Source: an uncultured Ferrimonas sp. (GTDB taxonomy: Bacteria > Pseudomonadota > Gammaproteobacteria > Enterobacterales > Shewanellaceae). Taken from it: a stretch of DNA of 64,000 nt. The position numbers and the translations under genes are program-made. Positions within the stretch are counted from its first letter, which is position 1. The number at the start of each line of letters is the position of its first letter. Below the pieces are notes generated by a model. That model did no database searches. It saw only the letters and a program-made list of their open reading frames with translations, and was not told where the DNA came from. Shown piece by piece: positions 28,161 to 35,729 of the stretch. The DNA lies in contig NZ_CANLCI010000001.1 in NCBI RefSeq assembly GCF_947489035.1, positions 238,432 to 302,431 of the forward strand. The letters run 5' to 3'.

Positions 28161-28795
28161 TGTTGCGTTCTCCTCAACTCCATCTGGGGCGGTATTCCAG
28201 ACAGGCAACGCTTAAATTAGGCTAATTCGAAAGGGCAGCCTTTAAACGGGTTATAAGATTCAAAGATCGGCCATGGCCCTCACCCAGTTCTTGGGGGGAA
28301 ACACCAACAGAAAAAATCATGATGGTGGGTGGGAGCGATTGCGTCACTTAGCGCACTTCTTATACCAGTCGTATTCCACAAAAAATGTGTGGCTACTCTC
28401 GAAATCATTTGGAACCAAGCTGCAATCCAAAATCAATTCGAGGCTATATATAACATTGCTAATACAGCCACCCAATCCCTGCCGAGTTCGCAGGATTAAA
28501 TCTGCGAACCCCATCACAAATACCCACCCCAAAGCAAAACAATCTTGCCAGACACCTCACAATTTAGTGTCACTTGCGGCTGCACCAAAACCCCAAAGCC
28601 GATCAAGATCACAGTTTCGATTGAGCCAAATTCATGCTTGCCTCACCTTCCTCATCAAGCACAAGTACAAGTAGTGACAAAAAACAAACAATCAATAAAC
28701 ATACAGCCCACAGCCCCCGCAAACACTAGCATTTAACAATTCAACGGCGAATTTCACATTAGAAAATCTATTCTGGACAAGGTGGTTTTTCTCGT
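28161..28795. other. Geneless 635-base stretch upstream of cydA
   Basis: It should contain the oxygen-responsive cyd promoter on the minus strand. I see an 8-bp inverted repeat GTTCGCAG/CTGCGAAC at 28486-28509 with an AT-rich 8-base centre, and an AT-rich tract around 28440-28460 that could hold a -10 element, but no convincing FNR (TTGAT-N4-ATCAA) box. The distal part near 28630-28790 is AT-rich and featureless. Confidence 0.5.
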
Positions 28796-28824
28796 TTGTT
28801 CGCGTCGGTGCAGATCGCTAATAT
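28796..28824 (+). promoter_or_regulatory. Sigma-70-type promoter for the 25-codon unit
   Basis: TTGTTC (28796-28801), exactly 17 bases, then TAATAT (28819-28824). The -10 matches TATAAT at four positions with TA first bases kept, the -35 matches TTGACA at four. Transcription would start near 28831, 70 bases before the small ORF. Confidence 0.55.
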
Positions 28825-28899
28825 TCACCCCGTCGAAATTAACCCAGTCCAGCTCGCCCAACTGTTTGCTGAGCAGGACAATACTTTACGGAGCTCATT

Positions 28900-28977
28900 A
28901 TGAAGCCAATGTTGAAAGAATTGACCGCACTGTACATTCGTAGCTTTAAAGAGCTGTCCAAGAATGAAGTGAAGTAA
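28900..28977 (+). CDS. Putative 25-residue small protein in its own promoter-terminator unit
   Basis: A 25-codon ORF beginning MKPMLKELTALYIRSFKELS, basic and amphipathic-helical, preceded by ACGGAG seven bases upstream of the ATG. A good promoter lies ~75 bases upstream and a strong intrinsic terminator begins 18 bases after the stop, so the whole region 28831-29031 looks like a ~200-base transcript. I do not recognise the peptide. It could be a real small protein, or the RNA may be a regulatory RNA in which the ORF is incidental; the matched ribosome site and terminator spacing favour translation. Confidence 0.5.
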   Translation: MKPMLKELTALYIRSFKELSKNEVK

Positions 28978-28994
28978 ACGCCAACACGCGTTCA

Positions 28995-29031
28995 CACAAA
29001 AAAGCCGAGCCAAATGCTCGGCTTTTTTGTG
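28995..29031 (+). terminator. Terminator of the 25-codon unit
   Basis: Stem AAAAAAGCCGAGC/GCTCGGCTTTTTT, extended by CAC/GTG, with loop CAAAT and a T6 tract. It works in both directions by sequence. Confidence 0.92.
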
Positions 29032-29142
29032 CCTGTAGCAAAACCAGCACAGCCGCTGCTTTCGCCCCTGCACGGCAACCATTGCCTTTAATCTAACGCC
29101 GCTCCACTATTAGCAGTCTTTACTCCCACCGAAGGACTGCCC

Positions 29143-30267
29143 GTGTACATCAATCACGCCATGGACAGCGGCAATATCGAAGTGCTGTCGTGCACCGATG
29201 CCAGCGATATCCGCCTTAACATCGTTGCCGATCACAACACCCAAAAACATCAATGGTTTCACTTCAGTCTGCATAACGCAGCCGCGCAGCTGTGTAACCT
29301 CACGTTCGACAACGCCAGCAGCGCCGCCTACCCAAGTGGCTGGCAGGATTACCGTGCCGTTGCCAGCTACGATCGCGAAACTTGGTTCCGCGTTGATACC
29401 GATTACATTGATGGCAAATTGGTGATCAATCATCACGTTGAAGAAGATCTGATCTACTTCGCCTACTTCGCGCCCTACACCACCGAGCGCCACCGAGATC
29501 TGATCGCCAACTGCCAAGCCGCCGCAGATGCCACCTACCTAGGCTTAGGCCAAACCTTAGATGGCCAAAGCATGGATCTGCTGCAGATCGGCTGCCCCAG
29601 CCCAGAGAAAAAAGTGTGTTGGTTGATCGCCCGCCAGCACCCTGGCGAAACCATGGCACAGTGGTGGATGGAAGGCGCCTTAGCGACCTTGCTGGATGAT
29701 GGCAACGCCATTGGCCAAGCACTGCTGGAACAGTGCGTGTTCTACGTCGTGCCAAACATGAACCCAGACGGCAGCCGCCGTGGCCACTTGCGCCACAATG
29801 CCGCAGGCACCGATTTAAACCGTGCTTGGCGTAATGCCAGTCTCGACAGCAGCCCCGAGGTGTATCTGGTTCGACAGAAGATGGAGCAGACCGGTGTCGA
29901 CTTCTTCTTAGATGTGCATGGCGATGAAGGGTTGCCATACAACTTTATTGCCGGCAGCGAAGGGATCCCCGATTGGAACCCACAACGCCAAGCCCAACTT
30001 GATGGCTTTAAGCAAGCGCTGGTGGCGGCCACCCCTGAGTTCCAAACCCAGTTTGGTTACCCGATTGATGATCCCGGCCAAGCCAATCTTGATATCGGCA
30101 GCAACTTTGTTGGCCAGCATTTTGGTTGTTTGTCGATGACCTTAGAGATGCCGTTTAAGGACAACGCCGATCTGCCAAGCCCACTGTATGGCTGGAGCCC
30201 AGAACGCGCCACCGCACTGGCCCAACCTTGTTTGCTGGCACTGCTACGCACCCTGCCGCAGCTCTAA
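29143..30267 (+). CDS. M14-type cytosolic zinc carboxypeptidase
   Basis: A 374-residue protein without a signal peptide. A beta-rich N-terminal domain (~1-115) precedes the M14 catalytic domain. Zinc ligands are His and Glu in RQHPGETMAQWWMEG (~165) and His in LDVHGDEG (~265); the catalytic Glu is in MTLEMPF (~335). PNMNPDGSRRGHLR and GTDLNRAW carry the substrate-carboxylate arginines. This matches the cytosolic carboxypeptidase (CCP-like) branch seen in Shewanella and Pseudomonas, whose natural substrates in bacteria are not established. Start GTG at 29143 with GAAGGA upstream; an in-frame ATG at 29161 is the alternative. A terminator follows. Confidence 0.92.
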   Translation: MYINHAMDSGNIEVLSCTDASDIRLNIVADHNTQKHQWFHFSLHNAAAQLCNLTFDNASSAAYPSGWQDYRAVASYDRETWFRVDTDYIDGKLVINHHVEEDLIYFAYFAPYTTERHRDLIANCQAAADATYLGLGQTLDGQSMDLLQIGCPSPEKKVCWLIARQHPGETMAQWWMEGALATLLDDGNAIGQALLEQCVFYVVPNMNPDGSRRGHLRHNAAGTDLNRAWRNASLDSSPEVYLVRQKMEQTGVDFFLDVHGDEGLPYNFIAGSEGIPDWNPQRQAQLDGFKQALVAATPEFQTQFGYPIDDPGQANLDIGSNFVGQHFGCLSMTLEMPFKDNADLPSPLYGWSPERATALAQPCLLALLRTLPQL

Positions 30268-30284
30268 TTCCCCCTTATTACTGC

Positions 30285-30310
30285 AAAGGCGCCGTACTGG
30301 CGCCTTTTTT
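30285..30310 (+). terminator. Terminator of the M14 carboxypeptidase gene
   Basis: Perfect stem AAAGGCGCC/GGCGCCTTT, loop GTACT, then a T6 tract. Confidence 0.9.
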
Positions 30311-30388
30311 ATCGTTCACATTCTGCGCCCCTCACTTTGCTGCAGCTTGCATATACTCAGTGCATCAAGCGACTGTCATGGAAAGGCA

Positions 30389-30862
30389 ATGCTGGCGATC
30401 ATCGCAATTCTTACCGCGCTGCTGGCGCTGATCATCATCGAGCTAAAATGGCGCGAGCTGGCTCTGCGGCTGTGCCGCAGTGAGCGACAACAGCAGCAGT
30501 TGCAACAGGCGCTGGCTCAAGCAGCCAAACAGCACCGGGCAACGCTCGCCTCGGTGCTGCAGCAAAACCAACATCCCGTTAACACCCAATCGCCTTGCCG
30601 CAAGCCCGCTTTAACGGCAGCAAATGGCGCAACATCGGCGCGCCGCTCAACGGCCCCCACTGCAGCGCCGCCGCTGACCACCGCCGCACTGCAGCGCAGT
30701 CTACGCACTCTGGGCTTTGCCACCTTGCCAAATCGACAGCAACTTAAGCAGCGAATGCGCCGGCTGGCACGGCAACACCACCCAGATCATGGCGGCGACA
30801 GCAACACCATGATCCGCATCAACCGTGCCTATCAGCAGCTAAGCCACCGCCAACAACGATAA
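30389..30862 (+). CDS. Membrane-anchored C-terminal J-domain protein
   Basis: A 157-residue protein with one N-terminal membrane helix (MLAIIAILTALLALIIIEL), a Gln/Ala-rich coiled region (~28-65), a low-complexity linker, and a J-domain at the C-terminus (~100-157) with the HPD signature in RQHHPDHGGDSNTM. J-domains stimulate DnaK ATPase. The layout (helix, then C-terminal J-domain) resembles small DjlA/TIM14-like co-chaperones that recruit Hsp70 to the membrane. GAAAGG precedes the ATG at 30389. The client is unknown. Confidence 0.82.
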   Translation: MLAIIAILTALLALIIIELKWRELALRLCRSERQQQQLQQALAQAAKQHRATLASVLQQNQHPVNTQSPCRKPALTAANGATSARRSTAPTAAPPLTTAALQRSLRTLGFATLPNRQQLKQRMRRLARQHHPDHGGDSNTMIRINRAYQQLSHRQQR

Positions 30863-30940
30863 TTTTTTAAGCTAACCACTGGACATAAAAACAGTATTTG
30901 CGCTATAACTGCAGAACTGTATATCCATACACCTTGGCTT

Positions 30941-31648
30941 ATGTCTACCTTTCAGATCCGTCAACAAACCGCACCACACTGGTTATCAACCCTTGGCCAG
31001 CAATCGGTCGCTCTGGCGGCGTTTTGTTTGGCCGACAATAACCAGCCATTGGCGTCGTTACGCAGCCACAATCCCGGCTCGGCCCACAACGCTTGGCTAG
31101 AGCTGTGCCCAAACCACGGTTTTGCCAGTATTTTTAGCGAACTGTACCGAGTGATGCAGCTGGATCGGGAATGCTTTGCCTTGTGCAATGCGGGGCAGAT
31201 TGGGCCGTTGCAACTGATGGCCCAAGCGGCCGGCTTTCGCTTAGGGCCACTGCGAGTCGCGCAACTCAAAAACCGCCGTGGCAACTGCACGCAACGCTAT
31301 CTGCTGCATTTTCGTAAAGGACGGCCACCCGCCCATTGGCGCCAACAACAGCAGCTGTTTGAACTGCCCTTAGCAGCCGAGCACGCCATGCCCCACGGCT
31401 TATTCGAGCCCATGCTGCAACAGTTCAGCCAACCCGATGAACTGGTCGTTGATCCGTTCATGCTCGACAGCAGCATCGCCACCGCAGCCTTGCAAGCCCA
31501 ACGCCGCTTTGCCGGTGCCCAAGCCGATGGCGATAAATTTGCCCTGTTGAAGCAGCAACTCGATGCCTTGCCCGGTGCCACCGAACTGATGCGCCAAGAT
31601 CAACTCGGCACCCACGCCGATCCCAGTGGCCAGATCCCACTGCTGTAG
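30941..31648 (+). CDS. DNA-methyltransferase-like protein lacking the catalytic motif
   Basis: A 235-residue protein that I place tentatively with N4/N6 DNA methylases. The segment VVDPFMLDSSIATAALQAQRRFAGAQ (~165-190) aligns with the AdoMet motif [24 protein letters not shown] of that family, but the glycines GSG are replaced by LDS. FSELYRVMQLDRECFALC (~65-82) resembles the conserved helix-strand that follows the catalytic DPPY, yet no (D/N/S)PP(Y/W) is present anywhere. So the fold looks right and the chemistry looks lost. It stands alone with no restriction partner. The next gene, lapC, follows on the same strand. An unrelated origin is possible. Confidence 0.5.
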   Translation: MSTFQIRQQTAPHWLSTLGQQSVALAAFCLADNNQPLASLRSHNPGSAHNAWLELCPNHGFASIFSELYRVMQLDRECFALCNAGQIGPLQLMAQAAGFRLGPLRVAQLKNRRGNCTQRYLLHFRKGRPPAHWRQQQQLFELPLAAEHAMPHGLFEPMLQQFSQPDELVVDPFMLDSSIATAALQAQRRFAGAQADGDKFALLKQQLDALPGATELMRQDQLGTHADPSGQIPLL

Positions 31649-31737
31649 TAAGCGAACCAGCCGCCCTTAGTAACAGAAACACCAAGGCTTTTTTCTTGCT
31701 CTACACTTTGCTCATGAATCCTCACGGACGAGAGCTC

Positions 31738-33114
31738 ATGAGCAACAGTTCCCCTCCTATCGGCCCCAAAAAGGACGATGCCAATTTCATCAACGACGCC
31801 CAGATGGCCTTATTGATTGAATCCCCCAAGGCGGGCCGCTACCTGATGTGGTCCATTGTACTGTTTCTGCTATGCGCGGTGATCTGGGCCAGCCTCAGCG
31901 AGCTGGATACCGTTACCTCGGGCGAAGGCAAGGTGATCCCCTCTTCGCAGATGCAGGTGGTGCAAAACCTCGAAGGTGGCTTGCTGGATCAGCTGCTGAT
32001 CAAAGAGGGCGAAGTGGTCAGCGCCGGTCAACTGCTGATGGTGATCGACGACACCCGTTTTCAAGCGGATTTCCGTGAACGAGAGCAACAGCAACTGGAT
32101 CTGCGCGCCCAAGCCGTGCGCCTGCAAGCCGAGCTCAACACCGTATCGATCAGCAGCAGCGACAACATCGTGATCCGCCCCAAAGCCCTAACCTTCCCCA
32201 GCGATTGGCCAAGCAGCAAACAAGCGATGGTGGCGCGCCAGCAGGCGGGCTATAACGAAAGCATCAACAACATTCGCAACCAAGTGCGCCAGCTGGAACA
32301 GCAAATCAACCAGCGCAAGCAAGAATACTTAGAGGCTCAAGCACGACTCACCAACCTGCGCCAAAGCTATCGCTTAGCCAAAAGTGAATACGATCTCACT
32401 CGGCCTTTAGCCGATGAAGGGGTGGTGTCTCAAGTTGAGATCCTCAAGCTAGAGCGGCAAACCAACGACACCCTGCGGGAGCTGAAAACCGTTGAACTGC
32501 AGCTGCCGGGGCTGAAATCCGGCACCAACGAAGCGGTGTTTCGTCGCAACGAAGCGATCAGCGCGTTTCGCAGCGACAAACAGACCGAGCTAAACCAAGT
32601 GCAAGGGGAATTGGCTGCCATGGATGAACGGCGCATCGATTTGGCCGACAAAGTGCAGCGAACCCAGGTGCAATCGCCGGTTTCAGGCATCGTGCAGAAA
32701 ATTCACATCAACACCGTCGGCGGCGTAATTCAGCCCGGCGCCGATCTGGTCGAGATCGTCCCCAGCGACGATAAGCTGCTAATTGAAGCCAAAATCGCTC
32801 CGCAAGACATCGCCTTTTTACGGCCAGGCTTGGATTCCATCGTCAAGTTCAGCGCCTACGATTTTACCCGCTACGGCGGCCTGCAAGGCCAGCTTGAACA
32901 CATCAGCGCCGACACCATCGTGGATGAAGAGGGCAACGCCTTTTATCTGGTCCGAATTCGCACCGACGCCAACTTTATTGGCAACAACCAACAGTTCGCC
33001 ATTATTCCCGGCATGACCGCTTCGGTTGACATCATCAGCGGCAAACGCACGGTGCTGGATTACATCACCAAACCGGTGCGGGTTGCGTCGCATACCGCCC
33101 TGCGCGAACTTTAA
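31738..33114 (+). CDS. lapC: LapC-type membrane-fusion protein of type I adhesin secretion
   Basis: A 458-residue HlyD-family adaptor with one N-terminal helix (YLMWSIVLFLLCAVIWASL), then a barrel-sandwich half (GEGKVIPSSQMQVVQNLEGG, the HlyD signature), a long coiled-coil hairpin (~95-275), the second sandwich half (VQSPVSGIVQKIHINTVGGVIQPGADLVEIVPSDD) and a beta domain. It links the LapB ABC transporter to the outer-membrane channel. First gene of the lap operon; the TolC-type gene follows after 14 bases. ATG 31738 has GAGAG upstream; in-frame starts at 31714 and 31696 exist. In Pseudomonas and Shewanella this machine exports LapA/BpfA. Confidence 0.92.
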   Translation: MSNSSPPIGPKKDDANFINDAQMALLIESPKAGRYLMWSIVLFLLCAVIWASLSELDTVTSGEGKVIPSSQMQVVQNLEGGLLDQLLIKEGEVVSAGQLLMVIDDTRFQADFREREQQQLDLRAQAVRLQAELNTVSISSSDNIVIRPKALTFPSDWPSSKQAMVARQQAGYNESINNIRNQVRQLEQQINQRKQEYLEAQARLTNLRQSYRLAKSEYDLTRPLADEGVVSQVEILKLERQTNDTLRELKTVELQLPGLKSGTNEAVFRRNEAISAFRSDKQTELNQVQGELAAMDERRIDLADKVQRTQVQSPVSGIVQKIHINTVGGVIQPGADLVEIVPSDDKLLIEAKIAPQDIAFLRPGLDSIVKFSAYDFTRYGGLQGQLEHISADTIVDEEGNAFYLVRIRTDANFIGNNQQFAIIPGMTASVDIISGKRTVLDYITKPVRVASHTALREL

Positions 33115-33128
33115 CAAAAGGACTTGCC

Positions 33129-34454
33129 ATGATGACAAGGATCGCCCTTTGGGTGGCACTCACCGTAAGTGCCAGCTTGGCTAACGGCTTAGCCGCAGCA
33201 AGTACCCGCACCTTAGAACAGGAAGTTGCCCATACCATCAGCAGCAACCCACTGATCATGCGCGAATTCAACCAACTGCAAAGCCGCAATCAAGAGATCC
33301 GCGAAGCCTACAGCGGCTATCAACCCAGCCTCGATCTGGATGCGGGCGCGGGGTATCAAAAGATCGACAACGACACCAATAAGCTCACCGGCAACGACGA
33401 GTACGATCCTTGGGATGTGTCGCTAACCCTGCGCCAGTTTCTGTTTCAGGGGTTTGAGATCAGCGAAAACGTCAACCGCACCCGCGCTGAAGCGGAAGCT
33501 CAGCGCTTTAAGCTGTTGTCTGATGCCGAAGATCTGGCCCTGCGCGTTGCCGAAGTGTACTTAGCCCTGCTGCGTACCGAGCAGATCTATCGCCTTTCAC
33601 GCGGCAACCGCGATCGCCACCAACAGATCTACCACGACATCAACCGCCGCACAGAACAAGGCATTGGCACCAGCGCCGATCTTTCCCAGATAAGCGCCCG
33701 CTTAGCCCAAGCCAACAGCAACTTATTGGCCGCCGAAAACAACTGGCAAGACGCCAAAGAGGAATACCTGCGAGTGGTTAACCAACTGCCCAGCGGGCAG
33801 ATCCGGCCGGAAGTCGACGCCAACTACCTGCCCAGCACCTTAGACGAAGCCATTGGCACTGCCCGCGCCACCAACCCCACCATCAAACTGGCCAGCGCAG
33901 ACATTGATGCCGCCAGCGCCGAGCGCGAGGTTGCCAAAAGCAACTTCTACCCCGAACTCTACCTCGACGTAAAGCAAACGTGGGAAGAGGAAACCGGTGG
34001 CCGTTTAGGGGATCAAGAGGATTTCAGTGTGATGCTGCGGCTGCGGTTCAATCTGTTTAACGGCTTTGCCAATCACGCCGAAGTAAAGCGCTTGGCCTAC
34101 CAGATGGCCGTTGCCAAAGACATTCGCGACGACAGCATTCGCCAGCTTGATGAAGGCACTCGTCTCGCTTGGAACGCGTGGCAATTTACCCATCGACAAT
34201 TGGGCTATTTGCAAGGCCACGTGGAAGCCGCCCACCAAACCGCGCAGGCCTACACCAAGCAGTTTGATATTGGCAAACGCACCTTGCTGGATCTGCTCAA
34301 TACCGAAAATGAACTGTTTGATGCCCGCGTCGCTTACCTCGATGCGGAATACGCCGAAATTGAAGCCAAATACCGAGTGCTGAACGCCAGTGGGGTGTTG
34401 TTAGATGCCCTGCGCGTAACGGTCCCTGAACCTTGGCAGCAAAGCAGGAGATAA
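33129..34454 (+). CDS. lapE: TolC-family outer-membrane channel of the Lap secretion system
   Basis: A 441-residue TolC-type protein of the type I secretion subgroup (TolC_I, AggA-like). The signal peptide ends GLAAAS. Two repeated TolC halves (~25-215 and ~225-430) alternate strands with long coiled helices; typical segments are YSGYQPSLDLDAGAGYQ, RQFLFQGFEISENV and DIGKRTLLDLLNTENELFDA. It completes the LapB-LapC channel across the outer membrane. AAAGGA lies nine bases before the ATG at 33129. It is dedicated to this operon, unlike the RND pump above which brings no channel of its own. Confidence 0.92.
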   Translation: MMTRIALWVALTVSASLANGLAAASTRTLEQEVAHTISSNPLIMREFNQLQSRNQEIREAYSGYQPSLDLDAGAGYQKIDNDTNKLTGNDEYDPWDVSLTLRQFLFQGFEISENVNRTRAEAEAQRFKLLSDAEDLALRVAEVYLALLRTEQIYRLSRGNRDRHQQIYHDINRRTEQGIGTSADLSQISARLAQANSNLLAAENNWQDAKEEYLRVVNQLPSGQIRPEVDANYLPSTLDEAIGTARATNPTIKLASADIDAASAEREVAKSNFYPELYLDVKQTWEEETGGRLGDQEDFSVMLRLRFNLFNGFANHAEVKRLAYQMAVAKDIRDDSIRQLDEGTRLAWNAWQFTHRQLGYLQGHVEAAHQTAQAYTKQFDIGKRTLLDLLNTENELFDARVAYLDAEYAEIEAKYRVLNASGVLLDALRVTVPEPWQQSRR

Positions 34455-34456
34455 CC

Positions 34457-35059
34457 ATGCCACATCGTCTTAGTTATGCCCTTGGGCTGCTACTGCTCAC
34501 CAGCCTCAACGGTTGCAGCTGGCAGGCACAACCACCACCGCTCGCTCAACAGCGTTACGATTTGCTGGATATGGATGGCGATGGCGTGATCAACCAGCGG
34601 GACAACTGCGCCAGCACCCTGTCCGGCGCCCAAGTCAGCAACGAAGGGTGCCCCAGTGCCCTCACCCGCACCACCTTAACCCCAGCCGTGATTCTGTTTG
34701 ATAACGATCAAGACGTGATCCGCCCCAACCAGCAAGCCACAATCCGCACCGCCATCCGCAAGTTAAAAAACGATCCGGCGATGATGGTTACCCTTGTGGG
34801 GCACACCAGCTCTACCGCCAGCGATCAATACAATTTGGCGCTGTCGCAGCGACGGGTGCAAGCGGTCGAGCAGGCTTTACGCCAAGCGGGGATCGCCAGC
34901 AACCGCATTAGCGATGATTACCGTGGTGAACGAGAATTGAAATACCAAGGGGAACAGGAACTCGCCCATAGCCATAATCGCCGTGTTGAGATCCGCTACC
35001 ACAGTAAAGTGACTCAATCGGTCATGCGTTGGCATATCTACAGTGTGGATAGGTTGTAA
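34457..35059 (+). CDS. OmpA-family lipoprotein embedded in the lap operon
   Basis: A 200-residue lipoprotein. The signal ends LTSLNGC (Cys20). A short calcium-binding thrombospondin-3-like piece follows (DMDGDGVINQRDNC, ~39-52), then a C-terminal OmpA peptidoglycan-binding domain (~85-190) with VGHTSSTASDQYNLALSQRR and HNRRVEIRY. It probably ties the secretion complex or adhesin to the cell wall. ATG 34457 is two bases after the TolC stop and has AGGAGA upstream. It overlaps the lapG start by 17 bases. An OmpA gene at this place is known in Shewanella bpf loci but not in the Pseudomonas lap operon. Confidence 0.9.
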   Translation: MPHRLSYALGLLLLTSLNGCSWQAQPPPLAQQRYDLLDMDGDGVINQRDNCASTLSGAQVSNEGCPSALTRTTLTPAVILFDNDQDVIRPNQQATIRTAIRKLKNDPAMMVTLVGHTSSTASDQYNLALSQRRVQAVEQALRQAGIASNRISDDYRGERELKYQGEQELAHSHNRRVEIRYHSKVTQSVMRWHIYSVDRL

Positions 35060-35729
35060 GGCGCTGCTGATGGCCATCACTGTTGCCAGCACCACAGCAG
35101 CGGCCGCCGACTCGCTCACGGAACAAGTGGTGAGCCGCTATGGCCTAGCAGCTCAACAGCGGCTGCAACAGTGGCAGCAAGCGCTAACGGCCATGCAATC
35201 GCTGCCACCAGCGCAGCAGCTGCAGGCGGTAAATCGTTTAGCCAACAGCATGGCGCAAGTGACCGATCAACAGCTGTGGGGCCAAACCGATTATTGGGCC
35301 AGCAATGCGGAATTTATTGGTGCCGGTGGCGGCGATTGCGAAGACTTCAGCATCGCGAAGTTTCATGCCTTGCTGCAATTGGGGTTTAACCCTAAGCAGC
35401 TGCGGCTGGCCTATGTAAAAGCCCAGCAACAGCAGCAATACCATGTGGTGTTGGCCTACTACCCCAAGCAACAAGCGGTACCGCTGCTGTTGGATAATTT
35501 GAACCCCAATATTTTACCGGCGGATCAGCGCCCGGATCTGATCCCCGTATTCAGCTTTAACGCCGCCCAGTTATGGCTGAACGTAAACCGTTACGACCAG
35601 CAGAGCGTGGGCGACATTAACGACTTCAGCCTGTGGCAAAAGGTGCAGCAACGGCGCCAACCCAAGCAGCCCTTGCTGGATTTACCCTTTACTCCTCTCC
35701 CCCAGCCCCAATTAGGAAACCAACAATGA
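35043..35729 (+). CDS. lapG: LapG-type periplasmic cysteine protease
   Basis: A 228-residue transglutaminase-like (BTLCP) protease that cuts the N-terminus of a LapA-type adhesin to release cells from a biofilm. The triad is visible: Cys99 in GGGDCEDFS, His134 in QYHVVLAYY, Asp151 in LLLDNLNPN. The calcium-binding acidic positions around DCED also fit the family. A signal peptide ends TTAAAADS. The start is GTG 35043 (overlapping the OmpA gene), because it gives a full signal peptide; ATG 35070 would leave too short a one. The stop overlaps lapD by four bases. LapD sequesters it when c-di-GMP is high. Confidence 0.93.
   Translation: MWIGCKALLMAITVASTTAAAADSLTEQVVSRYGLAAQQRLQQWQQALTAMQSLPPAQQLQAVNRLANSMAQVTDQQLWGQTDYWASNAEFIGAGGGDCEDFSIAKFHALLQLGFNPKQLRLAYVKAQQQQQYHVVLAYYPKQQAVPLLLDNLNPNILPADQRPDLIPVFSFNAAQLWLNVNRYDQQSVGDINDFSLWQKVQQRRQPKQPLLDLPFTPLPQPQLGNQQ

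Noticed and set aside
29426..29938. 170-codon antisense ORF in the M14 carboxypeptidase
   Set aside because: Composition is Arg/Ser-rich shadow coding; the sense frame carries all zinc and catalytic residues.
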